Source: Candidatus Lambdaproteobacteria bacterium
GTDB lineage: Bacteria; SAR324; JACQKK01
Reading direction: 5' to 3'
Length of the DNA stretch: 52,287 bases
NCBI GenBank assembly: GCA_016204605.1
Contig: JACQKK010000105.1
Span: 1 to 52,287 of the forward strand
Part shown: piece by piece, positions 33,024 to 41,313 of the stretch
How positions within the stretch are numbered: the first letter of the stretch is position 1
How the letters are laid out: each line of letters opens with the position of its first letter
The notes under the pieces: generated by a model
Seen by the model: the letters and a program-made list of their open reading frames with translations, nothing else
What the model was told of the DNA's origin: nothing
Database searches by the model: none
Position numbers and translations under genes: made by a program

Positions 33024-33533
33024 ATGGACGTAACCCACCCCGGCAGCACGCCCATTCCCGGGCAGACCTTCGCGCTGATCCAGGGCATCCTGGCGCGCTA
33101 CCGGCGGGTGGCGATGGTGGGGCTTTCGGCCAACCCCAACCGGCCGAGCTTCTTCGCGGCCACCTACCTGCGTGACTACGGCTACGAGATCCTGCCCGTC
33201 AATCCCGCCTACTCGGAGGTGATGGGGCTACGCTGCTACCCTAGCCTCGCCGACGTGCCGCCGCCGCTCGAGGTGGTGGATATCTTCCGGCGGGCCGAGG
33301 AGGTGCCGGCGCTCGTCGAGGAGGCGATCCGCCTGGGCGCCAAGGTGATCTGGATGCAGCTCGGCGTGGTGCACGTCGAGGCGGCCGAGCGGGCCAAGGC
33401 GGCCGGGCTCGAGGTGGTGATGGACCGCTGCATGAAGATCGAGCATGCCCGCTACCAGGGCGGGCTCGGCTTCTCCGGCATCCGCACCGGCCTCATCTCC
33501 TCCAAGAAGCCCAAGGTGAAGCTGAAGCTCTAG
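33024..33533 (+). CDS. CoA-binding domain protein (YccU-like)
   Basis: A 169-aa single-domain protein of the CoA-binding (Rossmann) family. The nucleotide-binding loop VAMVGLSANPNRPSFFAATY starts near residue 30. The middle (YEILPVNPAYSEVMGLRCYP, then VDIFRRAEEVPALVEEAI) and the conserved IWMQLGVVHVEAAERAKAAG and VMDRCMKIEH segments complete the fold. Function is unproven, though the CoA-synthetase-like fold suggests binding of CoA or a related nucleotide. It is often encoded next to O-acetylhomoserine sulfhydrylase, which fits its position here apart from the intervening higBA pair. The ATG at 33024 gives the family length; a start at 32937 would add leader sequence. Confidence 0.88.
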   Translation: MDVTHPGSTPIPGQTFALIQGILARYRRVAMVGLSANPNRPSFFAATYLRDYGYEILPVNPAYSEVMGLRCYPSLADVPPPLEVVDIFRRAEEVPALVEEAIRLGAKVIWMQLGVVHVEAAERAKAAGLEVVMDRCMKIEHARYQGGLGFSGIRTGLISSKKPKVKLKL

Positions 33534-33801
33534 CGCGCAAGACGCTGCGCCGCGGGCACAGGGCGGGAGCCGCCAGGATGGCCGTACAGGCCGTCCGCTC
33601 CGTGTCATTCCGAGCCTCTCGGCCCCGCGCCGGCCGAGCATAGCGGGGAGCTTCGGCGCGCTGTACCATCGAGATTCCCCGGCCCGCGGCGCGCGCCTCG
33701 GCATGACACCGTGACGAGCGCGGACGCGGAATGCCCGGCTCGGGACACGGCATGATCCGGCCCCCAGCCCGCCTGGCGCGGCGCCCCAGGAGACGCACGG
33801 C

Positions 33802-34353
33802 ATGGTCGTTCACCGCATTCCCCACTTGCTGCGAAAGGTTCCCTTCAAGGTGAATTCGGCATTCTTCGTCATCTCGATCCTGGCGCTGATCCTGACGGCC
33901 TGGGCCTACTGGAAGAGCCCGGAGCTGGCCCTGCGCGGCTTCCGCTCCGGCGGCACGCTGTTCATCGAGCTGCTGCCCAACCTCGCGATGGGGTTCCTGA
34001 TGGCGGGGATGATCCAGGTGCTGCTGCCGAAGGAGCTGGTCGCCGCCTGGGCCGGCGAAGGCTCGGGGCTGCGCGGCCTGCTGGTGGGCACGCTGGCGGG
34101 GGCGGCCACCCCCGGCGGCCCGTTCTTCCAGTTCCCCGTCGTGGCCGCCATGTGGAAGGCGGGGGCGGGCGTCGGCCCGATGACGGCCTACCTCACCGCC
34201 TGGGCGCTGCTCGGCTTCCAGCGGGTCATCATCTGGGAGATTCCCGTGCTGGGCTGGCACTTCGCCCTGGCGCGCTGGGGCTTGGCCGCCGCCGTGCCGG
34301 TGATCCTCGGCTGGATCATGTCCCTCGTGTACCACCGCCCGCCCGGGGTGTGA
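33802..34353 (+). CDS. Predicted permease (ArsP/DUF318-like), integral membrane
   Basis: A 183-aa membrane protein with about four to five hydrophobic segments: near 20-36, 50-73, 90-115, 123-140 and 150-175. The glycine-rich loops LPNLAMGFLMAGMIQVLLPK and TLAGAATPGGPFFQFPVVAA are typical of half-size permease proteins related to ArsP. Transported substrate is unknown. It lies alone after the CoA-binding gene with a GGAG ribosome site just before the start, and before the cyclase-family gene. A repeat occupies the gap after it. Confidence 0.78.
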   Translation: MVVHRIPHLLRKVPFKVNSAFFVISILALILTAWAYWKSPELALRGFRSGGTLFIELLPNLAMGFLMAGMIQVLLPKELVAAWAGEGSGLRGLLVGTLAGAATPGGPFFQFPVVAAMWKAGAGVGPMTAYLTAWALLGFQRVIIWEIPVLGWHFALARWGLAAAVPVILGWIMSLVYHRPPGV

Positions 34354-34374
34354 CGGCGTATCCGTGGCTGCCCT

Positions 34375-34425
34375 GCCCGCCCCCAGGGGCACCCTTCCCC
34401 ACCCGGTGGGGAGGGGCAGTGGTAG
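34375..34425. repeat. Intergenic palindrome after the permease gene
   Basis: CCCTTCCCCACC (34392-34403) pairs with GGTGGGGAGGGG (34405-34416) across a one-base loop, with one mismatch. It belongs to the same repeat family and lies in the 189-bp gap before the cyclase-family gene. Confidence 0.6.
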
Positions 34426-34542
34426 GGACGCACCCCGCGGCACGCTTCGCCGCGCCCCTTCCCGGCGCGGGCCGCTGTGGTACCCTGGGGCCGATCCGGC
34501 GCCCCGGTGGCGCGCCACCCTTCTCCCGAGCCGAGCGTCCAG

Positions 34543-35406
34543 ATGGCCGGTGCGCTGATCCGCTACGACCTGAGCCTGCCCACCTTCTTCACCTACGCGC
34601 CCGCGCCGCTGGTGGCCACGCGCACCATGATCCCGCGCCAGGAGCGGCGCCAGATCTACATCCGCGGCGAATACGGCACGAAGCCCGACGGCGGGATGCG
34701 GCCCCTCTCGGCGCACGCGACGACCCACCTCGACGCGCCCCACCACTTCCTCGCCGACGGGGCCGACGTGGCGGCGCTGCTGAACCGCCCCGAAACCCCG
34801 GCCGACCGCCCGGCGCTGGCGCGGATCGTCCACCTGCACGGCCGGCCCCACCTGCCCGCCGCGCGCACCCGCGAGGGCATCGCCTACTGCGAGGCCGTCT
34901 CGGCCGACCTGCTCCCGCCCGCGCGCGTGCTGCGCCGCTACGAGGCGCTGGTGGTGCTGACCGGCTTCGGGAGCGTGATGGCCAGGGAGCGCGAGGGGCA
35001 GCTCGCCCCCGATGCCGACGGCGCCAACCACCTGCCCTACTTCACCGCCGATGCCGTGGCCCACATCCTGGCGAGCGGCCTCAGGCTGGTGGCGCTCGAT
35101 TCGACCACCGTCGAGCCGCAGACCTCGCTCGCTCCGCTGCGCTACGGCAGCGACGTGCACTTCGACCTGCTCGGGGCCGAGCCGCCCGTGCTGATCGTCG
35201 AGGGCATCGGGGGGGGCGACCTGGTGACGCAGACCGGGCTCACCCCCGCGGAGGCGCTGCTCCACGTGGTCCCCCGGCGCGCCAACGCCCGCGGCGCCGA
35301 CGCCGCCCCGAGCCGCGTGTTCCTCTACTTCTACCGCGACGACCCCGCCGGGCGCGCCCTGCGGCGGCTGGCGCGGGCGCTCACCCCGGAGGAGCTCTAT
35401 GGCTGA
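34543..35406 (+). CDS. Cyclase family protein (kynurenine formamidase-like metal hydrolase)
   Basis: A 287-aa protein of the cyclase/kynurenine formamidase superfamily. The metal-binding motif HATTHLDAPHH holds H58, H62, D64 and H67. A later stretch AVAHILASGLRLVALDSTTV and YGSDVHFDLLGAEPPVLIVE continues the fold. Family members hydrolyse or cyclise amide and lactone substrates, often N-formylkynurenine. The true substrate here is unknown and no tryptophan-catabolism gene is close. The ATG at 34543 was chosen over 34477, which would prepend shadow-like sequence. The stop overlaps the asnS start by 8 bp, so the two are cotranscribed despite no obvious functional link. Confidence 0.85.
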   Translation: MAGALIRYDLSLPTFFTYAPAPLVATRTMIPRQERRQIYIRGEYGTKPDGGMRPLSAHATTHLDAPHHFLADGADVAALLNRPETPADRPALARIVHLHGRPHLPAARTREGIAYCEAVSADLLPPARVLRRYEALVVLTGFGSVMAREREGQLAPDADGANHLPYFTADAVAHILASGLRLVALDSTTVEPQTSLAPLRYGSDVHFDLLGAEPPVLIVEGIGGGDLVTQTGLTPAEALLHVVPRRANARGADAAPSRVFLYFYRDDPAGRALRRLARALTPEELYG

Positions 35407-36868
35407 GCCCGCCGCGCCCTGCGATTTGCCCGGCGCCTCTCCCGGCGCCTCCCCCCGCGCCACGGCCGACGCCCCGCCCGGCGCGCTGCCGCGCACGCCG
35501 ATCCGCGCCCTGCTGCGCGAGGGCAAGGCCGGCGAGCGCGCCCGCATCGAGGGCTGGGTGCGCACCCGGCGCGAGAGCAAGGAGGTGGCGTTCATCGAGG
35601 TCAACGACGGCTCGGCGCTGGCCAGCCTCCAGGTGGTGGTGGAGCGGGCCGGGCCGCTCGCCGTCGCAGCCGACCGCGCCGCCACCGGCTCGAGCCTCGT
35701 CGCCGAGGGCACGCTGGTGCCGTCGCCCGGCAAGGGCCAGGCGGTCGAGCTGCGCGCCGAGGCGCTCACGCTGGTGCAGGCCGCCCCGGCCGATTTCCCG
35801 CTCCAGAAGAAGCGCCACAGCTTCGAGTACCTGCGCACCATCGCCCACCTGCGCGTGCGCTCGAACACCTTCGGCGCGCTGGCCCGGGTGCGCAACGCCG
35901 TGTTCGCCGCCGTGCATGCCTTCTTCCAGCGGCGGGGCTTCCTGTTCCTGCCCGCCCCGATCATCACCGCCAGCGATGCCGAGGGCGCGGGCGCCATGTT
36001 CCGCGTGACCACGCTCGATCCCGCCCACCCGCCGCTGGCCGGGGAGCTGGTGGACTGGAGCCGCGACTTCTTCGGGCAGAAGGCCAACCTCACCGTCTCC
36101 GGCCAGCTCGAGGCGGAGGTGTTCGCGCTGGCCTTCCACGATGTCTACACGTTCGGCCCCACCTTCCGCGCGGAGCACAGCAACACCGCCCGCCACGCCG
36201 CCGAGTTCTGGATGATCGAGCCCGAGATGGCCTTCGCCGACCTGGCCGCCAACATCCGGCTGGCCGAGGCCTTCATCCGCCACGTCATCGAGGCGGCCCG
36301 CGCGGCCTGTCCGGAGGACTTCGCCTTCTTCGACCGGTGGGTCGAGCAGGGGCTGCTGGCCCGGCTCGACCACGTGCTCGACTCGCGCTTCGAGGTGATC
36401 CCCTACGGCGAGGCGATCCGCCTGCTGGAAGTCTCCGGCCAGCCCTTCGAGTACCCGGTGAGCTGGGGACTCGACCTCCAGTCGGAGCACGAGCGCTACC
36501 TGACCGAGCAGGCCATCGGCCGCCCCGTGTTCGTCACCGACTACCCCCGCTCCATCAAGGCCTTCTACATGCGCGAGAACGCCGACGGCCGCACCGTCGC
36601 CGCCATGGACCTGCTCGTGCCCGGCGTGGGCGAGATCATCGGCGGCTCCCAGCGCGAGGAGCGGCTGGAGAAGCTCGCAGCGCGCATGGCCGAGGCCGGC
36701 ATCCCCGCCGCCCCCTACGACTGGTACCTGGACCTGCGCCGCCACGGCTCCGTGGCCCACGCCGGCTTCGGCGTCGGCTTCGAGCGCCTGCTCATGTACC
36801 TGACCGGCCTGCAGAACATCCGCGACGTGATCCCCTTCCCCCGCACCCCGGGGAATGTGGCGTTCTGA
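35399..36868 (+). CDS. asnS: Asparagine-tRNA ligase
   Basis: A 489-aa class IIb aminoacyl-tRNA synthetase. An N-terminal low-complexity extension of about 35 residues precedes the OB-fold anticodon-binding domain (RIEGWVRTRRESKEVAFIEV near 50). The catalytic domain has motif 2 (TFRAEHSNTARHAAEFWMIE near 255) and motif 3 (GFGVGFERLLMYLTGLQNIR near 455). The C-terminal IPFPRTPGNVAF is typical of AsnRS. Presence of AsnRS means asparaginyl-tRNA can be made directly, without the transamidation route. The start overlaps the cyclase-family gene. A later start in the extension cannot be excluded. Confidence 0.95.
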   Translation: MAEPAAPCDLPGASPGASPRATADAPPGALPRTPIRALLREGKAGERARIEGWVRTRRESKEVAFIEVNDGSALASLQVVVERAGPLAVAADRAATGSSLVAEGTLVPSPGKGQAVELRAEALTLVQAAPADFPLQKKRHSFEYLRTIAHLRVRSNTFGALARVRNAVFAAVHAFFQRRGFLFLPAPIITASDAEGAGAMFRVTTLDPAHPPLAGELVDWSRDFFGQKANLTVSGQLEAEVFALAFHDVYTFGPTFRAEHSNTARHAAEFWMIEPEMAFADLAANIRLAEAFIRHVIEAARAACPEDFAFFDRWVEQGLLARLDHVLDSRFEVIPYGEAIRLLEVSGQPFEYPVSWGLDLQSEHERYLTEQAIGRPVFVTDYPRSIKAFYMRENADGRTVAAMDLLVPGVGEIIGGSQREERLEKLAARMAEAGIPAAPYDWYLDLRRHGSVAHAGFGVGFERLLMYLTGLQNIRDVIPFPRTPGNVAF

Positions 36869-37013
36869 GGGGGGGGTGCTACGGTTCCTGACCTTCCGGC
36901 GGCCCGGCGCGGGCGGTTGCCCTTGCACACGTCCACCGCCATGGCTACCATTCGCCCACGACCCTCTTGCCGCTGCACCGGTCCATGCGCCGCGGAGACC
37001 AGGAGCGCCCGCC

Positions 37014-37322
37014 ATGCACGCCTTCGTTCAGGAACGGTTGCCGGAAGTGTTCGACCTCTGTCGCCAGTATCGCGTCCGGCGACTGGAACTGTTCGGCTCT
37101 GCGACGGGCGAGCGCTTCGATCCGGCGCGCAGCGACCTGGATTTTCTCGTGGAGTACTTCCCGGAGCCCGAACGGGACCCGCTCGACGAATTCTTCGGCT
37201 TCAAGTCCGCGCTGGAGCAGGTGTTCGGCCGGAAGGTGGACCTCGTGGAGCCTGCCGGAATCCGGAATCGCCATTTCCGGGACGAGGTGGCGCAGACCAA
37301 GGTGCCGATCTATGCGGCGTAA
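37014..37322 (+). CDS. MNT-type nucleotidyltransferase domain protein, orphan
   Basis: A 102-aa minimal nucleotidyltransferase. The polymerase-beta-like motif LFGSATGERFDPARSDLDFL, with GSx and paired aspartates, lies at about 25-44. A third acidic residue is in KVDLVEPAGI near 83. Relatives act as antitoxins of HEPN (HepT) toxins by adenylylating them. The frame has AGGAG at 37001-37005 before ATG 37014. No HEPN gene lies on either side: asnS ends 145 bp before, and a palindromic element begins 7 bp after the stop. The module therefore appears to have lost, or never had, its toxin here, or it acts in trans. Confidence 0.85.
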   Translation: MHAFVQERLPEVFDLCRQYRVRRLELFGSATGERFDPARSDLDFLVEYFPEPERDPLDEFFGFKSALEQVFGRKVDLVEPAGIRNRHFRDEVAQTKVPIYAA

Positions 37323-37328
37323 GGTGGT

Positions 37329-37501
37329 CATACCAAAATGCGTTCAAGTTGGAGCGAATATCCGTGCGCCTGAGGAGCCCTGCGCGGCAGGGCGTCTCGA
37401 AGGCCACGGCCCGCCCCGCGCCCTTCGAGACGCGCTCCGCTTTGCTCCGCGCTCCTCAGGGACGCGGAGCATTGATCTCATTCAGAACGCAAAATGGTAT
37501 G
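37329..37501. repeat. 173-bp nested palindromic element
   Basis: Three nested inverted arm pairs are visible. The outer ends are CATACCAAAATGCGTTC at 37329-37345 and the related complement at 37485-37501 (three central mismatches). Middle arms are CCTGAGGAGC at 37369-37378 and GCTCCTCAGG at 37451-37460. Inner arms are GCGTCTCGAAGG at 37392-37403 and CCTTCGAGACGC at 37422-37433. The size and terminal repeats suggest a mobile, non-coding element (MITE-like or REP-like). It lies directly after the MNT gene and overlaps the 3' end of the remnant frame at 37482-37970. Confidence 0.7.
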
Positions 37502-37970
37502 AACCGTATTGCCCCCGCGCGAAAAACCACGGCGGCGCGCGCGCGTCGAGTCGGGTGAGGCCCTCCTGGCGGGCGATCTCGCGGGCGTGCTCGCACTCGT
37601 CGGGATCGAGGCGGCGGGCGATCTCGGAATAGCGGAGGGCGCGGAAGGCGGGGCGGTACTGGTCCATCAGGTTCGCGTAAGTAGCGGGCGAGAGCTCGGC
37701 GGCGATCCAGTGCAGGATGGCCCGGGTCTCGGCGAGATACCCCGGCATCGCCAGGTGCCGCAGCAGCACGCCGCGCTCGGCCAGCCCGTCGGGCGCGAAC
37801 CGGAGCGGGCCCACCTGGCGGTGCATCTCCGCGATGGCGACCCGCGCCACCTCGCCTTCGAGCAACCGGTCGCGATGCGTGGTGAACCCGGTCGCGTCCC
37901 GGACCGGATCGTCCATGCCGAGTCCGACGAACCACCGGAACGCCAGGTCGAACTGAAGCCGCTCCATCAT
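37482..37970 (-). pseudogene. Fusion remnant: IS5-type transposase start joined to radical-SAM (PflX-like) C-terminus
   Basis: An open frame of 162 codons with mixed ancestry. Residues 1-44 (MMERLQFDLAFRWFVGLGMD, then DRLLEGEVARV) match the N-terminal domain of IS5-family transposases. From about residue 45 the sequence (AIAEMHRQVGPLRFAPDGLA, RHLAMPGYLAETRAILHWIA, TYANLMDQYRPAFRA) matches the C-terminal part of PflX/PflA-related radical SAM proteins. The cysteine triad of that family is absent. The last residues come from the palindromic element. This is best read as a decayed recombination junction rather than a working gene, and it is not evidence for an active insertion sequence. Confidence 0.7.
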
Positions 37971-37984
37971 CGGACGGCGTGGTC

Positions 37985-39115
37985 TCAGGGCGCGCTGAGG
38001 CGCACCCGGAACGTCTGCTCCCGCCCATCGCGCAGGGTCTTCACCGCCACCACGTCGCCCGGCTTGTAGAGCTCGAGGGCGGTGAGCAGGTCGTCGGTGT
38101 TGCGCACGGGAGCGCGCTCGACCCCCACGATCACGTCGCCCAGGGCCACCCGGCCGTCGCTGGTGCGGCGCAGGCCGACCAGGCCCGCCTCGGCCGCGCC
38201 GCCGCCGCGCTGCACATCCTGGACGATCACACCCCGCAGGCCGAGGTTGGCGGCGATGGAATCGTCCACCAGCCCCACCCCCAGCACCGGGCGCATCAGC
38301 CGGCCGTGCGCGATCAGCTCCGGCACGACCTTGCGCACGGTGTTGACGGGCACGGCGAAGCCGATGCCGGCGCTGCCGCCGCCCGGGCCGATGATGGCGG
38401 TGTTCACGCCGACCAGCCGGCCCGAGGAATCGAGCAGCGGCCCGCCCGAGTTGCCCGGGTTGATCGCGGCGTCGGTCTGGATCACCCCGCGGATGGCGCG
38501 GCCCGTGGGCGAGACGATCTCGCGGCCGAGCGCGCTCACGATGCCGGTGGTCAGGGTGTTGTCCAGCCCGAACGGGTTGCCGATCGCGAGCACCTTGCGC
38601 CCCACCCGGAGCTGATCCGAATCGCCGAAGGGCAGCGGGGTCAGCTTCTCGCGGGGGGCGGCGATGCGCAGCACGGCGATATCCTTGTCGGGCGCCACGC
38701 CCACCAGCTGGGCCTCCCAGCTGCTCTGGTCCGCCAGCCGCACCACCACGCTGGAGGCCCCCTCGAGCACGTGGGCGTTGGTGACGACGATGCCATCCCT
38801 GTTCCAGATGAACCCCGAGCCGGTGCCCTGGGGAATCTCGAACACGTTCAGATTGAACAGGTCCCGCCGCAGCCCCTTGTTGGTGATGTAGACCGTCGAG
38901 GGTGCGGCGCGCCGGAAGATCTCGACGTTGTTCTCCTCATCCGAGGAGGTGATCTTGGGGATCACCAGCGGCGCGTCGACGGGCGCGGAACCGGCCTGCC
39001 GCTCGCACCCCGCGGCCACCGCGAGCGCCGCCAACAGGGTCAGGGCGGCGAGCGCCGCGGATCCCCGCGGGCCGGGCGAACGATGGGGCAGCATGGGGCG
39101 GGGCGGGCGGGCCAT
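37985..39115 (-). CDS. HtrA/DegP-type periplasmic serine protease with PDZ domain
   Basis: A 376-aa trypsin-like protease. A hydrophobic N-terminal segment (about 20-36) precedes cysteine C37 in LAVAAGCERQ, so it may be a lipoprotein, although the lipobox is imperfect; otherwise it has a signal anchor as in DegS/AlgW. The catalytic triad is H115 (VVTNAHVLEG), D145 (PDKDIAVLRI) and S223 (NPGNSGGPLLD). One PDZ domain follows (about 268-370), so it resembles DegS/AlgW more than the two-PDZ DegP. Such proteases sense or clear misfolded envelope proteins. The ATG at 39115 was chosen; an upstream in-frame start at 39265 would add a basic low-complexity leader. No rseA/mucA-type partner is nearby. 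Confidence 0.9.
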   Translation of the reverse strand: MARPPRPMLPHRSPGPRGSAALAALTLLAALAVAAGCERQAGSAPVDAPLVIPKITSSDEENNVEIFRRAAPSTVYITNKGLRRDLFNLNVFEIPQGTGSGFIWNRDGIVVTNAHVLEGASSVVVRLADQSSWEAQLVGVAPDKDIAVLRIAAPREKLTPLPFGDSDQLRVGRKVLAIGNPFGLDNTLTTGIVSALGREIVSPTGRAIRGVIQTDAAINPGNSGGPLLDSSGRLVGVNTAIIGPGGGSAGIGFAVPVNTVRKVVPELIAHGRLMRPVLGVGLVDDSIAANLGLRGVIVQDVQRGGGAAEAGLVGLRRTSDGRVALGDVIVGVERAPVRNTDDLLTALELYKPGDVVAVKTLRDGREQTFRVRLSAP

Positions 39116-39442
39116 GGTCTGGGTCGGCGTTGGGGTGATGGCAGCGGCGATGGCTCCACGGCGACGTGGCACCCCTCGGCACGCTGCCGACAGGATGCCG
39201 GCAGGGTGCGCCTTATCCCTGCACACCGCCGCGCGGGCCGCCGGAAACACGGTCCAGCATGGCACATCCCTCCGCCTTTGTCAGACGATGGAAGCGCGGG
39301 CTTGGGGCAGGCGCAGCATCGCCTTGTGCCTCACGCTGCGTGCACGAAACGTCGGCGCCCCGACGAGTGCCGGAATGGCGCCTGGAACGTCTCGGACCCT
39401 GATGCGGCCCTGCCTTCAGCGAGGTTCGCGGTGTCGTGCCGG

Positions 39443-39500
39443 GCGACCTCCCCCCGGCCTGCGGACACCCCTCCCCACCTGGCGGGGAGGGGTGGGGACG
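39443..39500. repeat. Intergenic palindrome
   Basis: CACCCCTCCCC (39466-39476) and its exact complement (39484-39494) form an 11-bp stem around a 7-nt loop. It has the C-rich arm and G-rich arm of the family seen at seven other places in the window. Confidence 0.65.
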
Positions 39501-39603
39501 CGCAGGCGGATTGCGCCTTCGCGCTTGCGCGGCAGGGTGCCGCGCACGGCGATTCGATGGCGGCGCAAAGCGACGCGCGAGCCCTGAAGGGCTGGACTTG
39601 CCT

Positions 39604-39699
39604 GACGTACCGGGGGAGGGGGTGCTGCTCGGACGATCGTGTAGGTCCTGGATCGCTTGGGGGAAGGGGGGGATCGACCCAAGACCTACACGACGTACC
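39604..39699. repeat. Inverted repeat flanked by short direct repeats
   Basis: CGTGTAGGTC (39638-39647) pairs with GACCTACACG (39683-39692), and CTTGGG (39656-39661) with CCCAAG (39678-39683), forming a bulged hairpin. GACGTACC occurs at both 39604-39611 and 39692-39699. It may be a small mobile-element trace. Confidence 0.45.
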
Positions 39700-40139
39700 T
39701 GGCGTGACTCTGAGAAGACTCCGTGGTCACTGATCTCATCCGCGCCTCACCGGCGCCGTCCATCGCTCAGCACCACAATCAAAATATTAGCCCGTGATTT
39801 TCACGTTTGCAAGCCCTTCTGAGAACAAAATAAATTACACGTGTGATAACAATCGTCATAGTGCCGCAGAGCGTCTACAAGAGTAGACTGTTTTTTGCAC
39901 GGCGAGTCTCGGTTTGGAAATTTCCGGGCTGCCGGCGAGGTCTGGCGAGGCGTTGCGCGCATGCCCGGGGGCGCAGCAGCGGCAGCGGCTCCGCGGCTCT
40001 GTGGGGCCTCCAGAGCGCCGCGCAGCCGGATGGCAGCGGAACCGCCCGCTGGCCGAAGCGGTGCGGCGGCGGAGCCATCGGCCGCAGCATGGCCGCCGGC
40101 GGGCATCTGCCGGCCACGCTCTCCGGACGTGGACGGTGC

Positions 40140-41054
40140 TCATTCGGCGGCGGCCCAGTCCTGCGGCGGGAGGAACTCGCGCGTGAGGCGCTCCTCCGGG
40201 CTGCCGGGCTCCGGCCGCCAGTCGTAGCGCCACTCGACCTGCGGCGGCAGCGAGACCAGGATCGATTCCGCGCGCCCGCCGGATTGCAGGCCGAACAGCG
40301 TGCCCTGGTCGTAGAGCAGGTTGAACTCGACGTAGCGGCCGCGGCGGTAGCATTGGAAGGCCCGCTCGCGCTCGCCGTAGGGCTCGCCGCGGCGCCGCTC
40401 CGCGATGGGGACGTACGCCTCCAGGAACGCCGCGCCCAGCGCCAGGATGTAGGCCAGCGTGCGCTCGCGGTCGTCCTTCAGCGTGTTGAAGAAGATGCCG
40501 CCGATGCCGCGCGGCTCCCGGCGATGGCGCAGGTAGAAGTAGCGGTCGCAGGCGGCCTTGAAGCGCGGATAGTACGCGGGGTCGAAGCGGTCGCAGCAGG
40601 CCTTGAGCGTGCGGTGGAAGTGGATGCAGTCCTCCCGGCGCGGGTAGTACGGCGTGAGGTCCATCCCCCCGCCGAACCAGAACGTGCCGCCCGCCTCGAA
40701 GTAGCGCACGTTGAAGTGCACCGTCGGCACATGCGGACTGCGCGGATGGAGGATCAGCGACACGCCCGTGGCGAAGTACGTCTCCCGGCCCGAGAGCTCG
40801 GGGTTCTCGCGCAGCGCCACCTCGGGCAACGGCGCGCCGTTGATGGCCGAGTACATCACGCCGCCTTTCTCGAACAGCGGACCGCCGGCGAGCGTGCGCG
40901 CCACGCCGCCCCCGCCCTGCTCCCGCAGCCAGAGGTCGCTGCCGAAGGGCGTGCCGTCGAGCGCGCCCAGCGCATCGCACAGCCGCTCCTGCAGGGCGCG
41001 CAGCTCCGTGGCGACCCTGTTTCCGAAATCGGTGGCGCTCCAGCGCAGCTCCAT
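40140..41054 (-). CDS. hemF: Oxygen-dependent coproporphyrinogen III oxidase
   Basis: A 304-aa cytoplasmic enzyme that decarboxylates coproporphyrinogen III to protoporphyrinogen IX with O2 in haem synthesis. Family signatures are VHFNVRYFEAGGTFWFGGGM near 129, DLTPYYPRREDCIHFHRTLK near 150, and FYLRHRREPRGIGGIFFNTL near 185. The C-terminal QCYRRGRYVEFNLLYDQGTL then FGLQSGGRAESILVSLPP also fits. The length is standard. The ATG at 41054 is preceded by AAGGA at good spacing, which decides it over in-frame codons further upstream. The gene is divergent from rsmH with a 259-bp gap. Its presence implies growth with oxygen. Confidence 0.96.
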   Translation of the reverse strand: MELRWSATDFGNRVATELRALQERLCDALGALDGTPFGSDLWLREQGGGGVARTLAGGPLFEKGGVMYSAINGAPLPEVALRENPELSGRETYFATGVSLILHPRSPHVPTVHFNVRYFEAGGTFWFGGGMDLTPYYPRREDCIHFHRTLKACCDRFDPAYYPRFKAACDRYFYLRHRREPRGIGGIFFNTLKDDRERTLAYILALGAAFLEAYVPIAERRRGEPYGERERAFQCYRRGRYVEFNLLYDQGTLFGLQSGGRAESILVSLPPQVEWRYDWRPEPGSPEERLTREFLPPQDWAAAE

Positions 41055-41202
41055 CGTGGTTCCTTGGCGTGTGCCGTGGCATACACCGCCGCGGTCGAGC
41101 GGCCTCCCCGCGGGGCCGCGGCCCTGGCCCCGTGCCCTGGACCATCGCCCCGGCGCACCACGGTAGCGCCATTTCCGGCATGCGGCAAACGGCCGCGGGA
41201 GC

Positions 41203-41231
41203 TTGCGGCAGGGGGGTGGACCCCGTATGCT
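41203..41231 (+). promoter_or_regulatory. Putative promoter of the rsmH-ftsL-ftsI operon
   Basis: TTGCGG (41203-41208) and TATGCT (41226-41231) are spaced by 17 bp. An expected transcript start near 41238 leaves rsmH starts at 41266 or 41314 usable. No mraZ gene or MraZ-box array was recognised in the hemF-rsmH gap. Confidence 0.5.
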
Positions 41232-41313
41232 CGAACGGGCGTGGGGGAGGCCAGGGCGGCCGCGCATGGCCTCCCGACCACGCCCATCCAGGCCGGGAAC
41301 CCCGTTGCCGCAC

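Larger units (their letters stand above)
39116..40139. other. Kilobase gap between htrA-type gene and hemF
   Basis: No gene can be supported. The left part holds htrA-type upstream sequence and a repeat (39466-39494). The middle (39604-39699) has an inverted repeat flanked by GACGTACC direct repeats. A stretch rich in A+T (about 39770-39900) has no coding potential on either strand. The right part, up to the hemF stop, has several short G+C-rich frames that look like shadows. Gene decay or an acquired non-coding segment is plausible. Confidence 0.5.

Noticed and set aside
37456..38028. Alternative minus-strand frame over the IS5/radical-SAM remnant
   Set aside because: It is out of frame with the recognisable transposase and radical-SAM segments and is arginine-rich shadow sequence.
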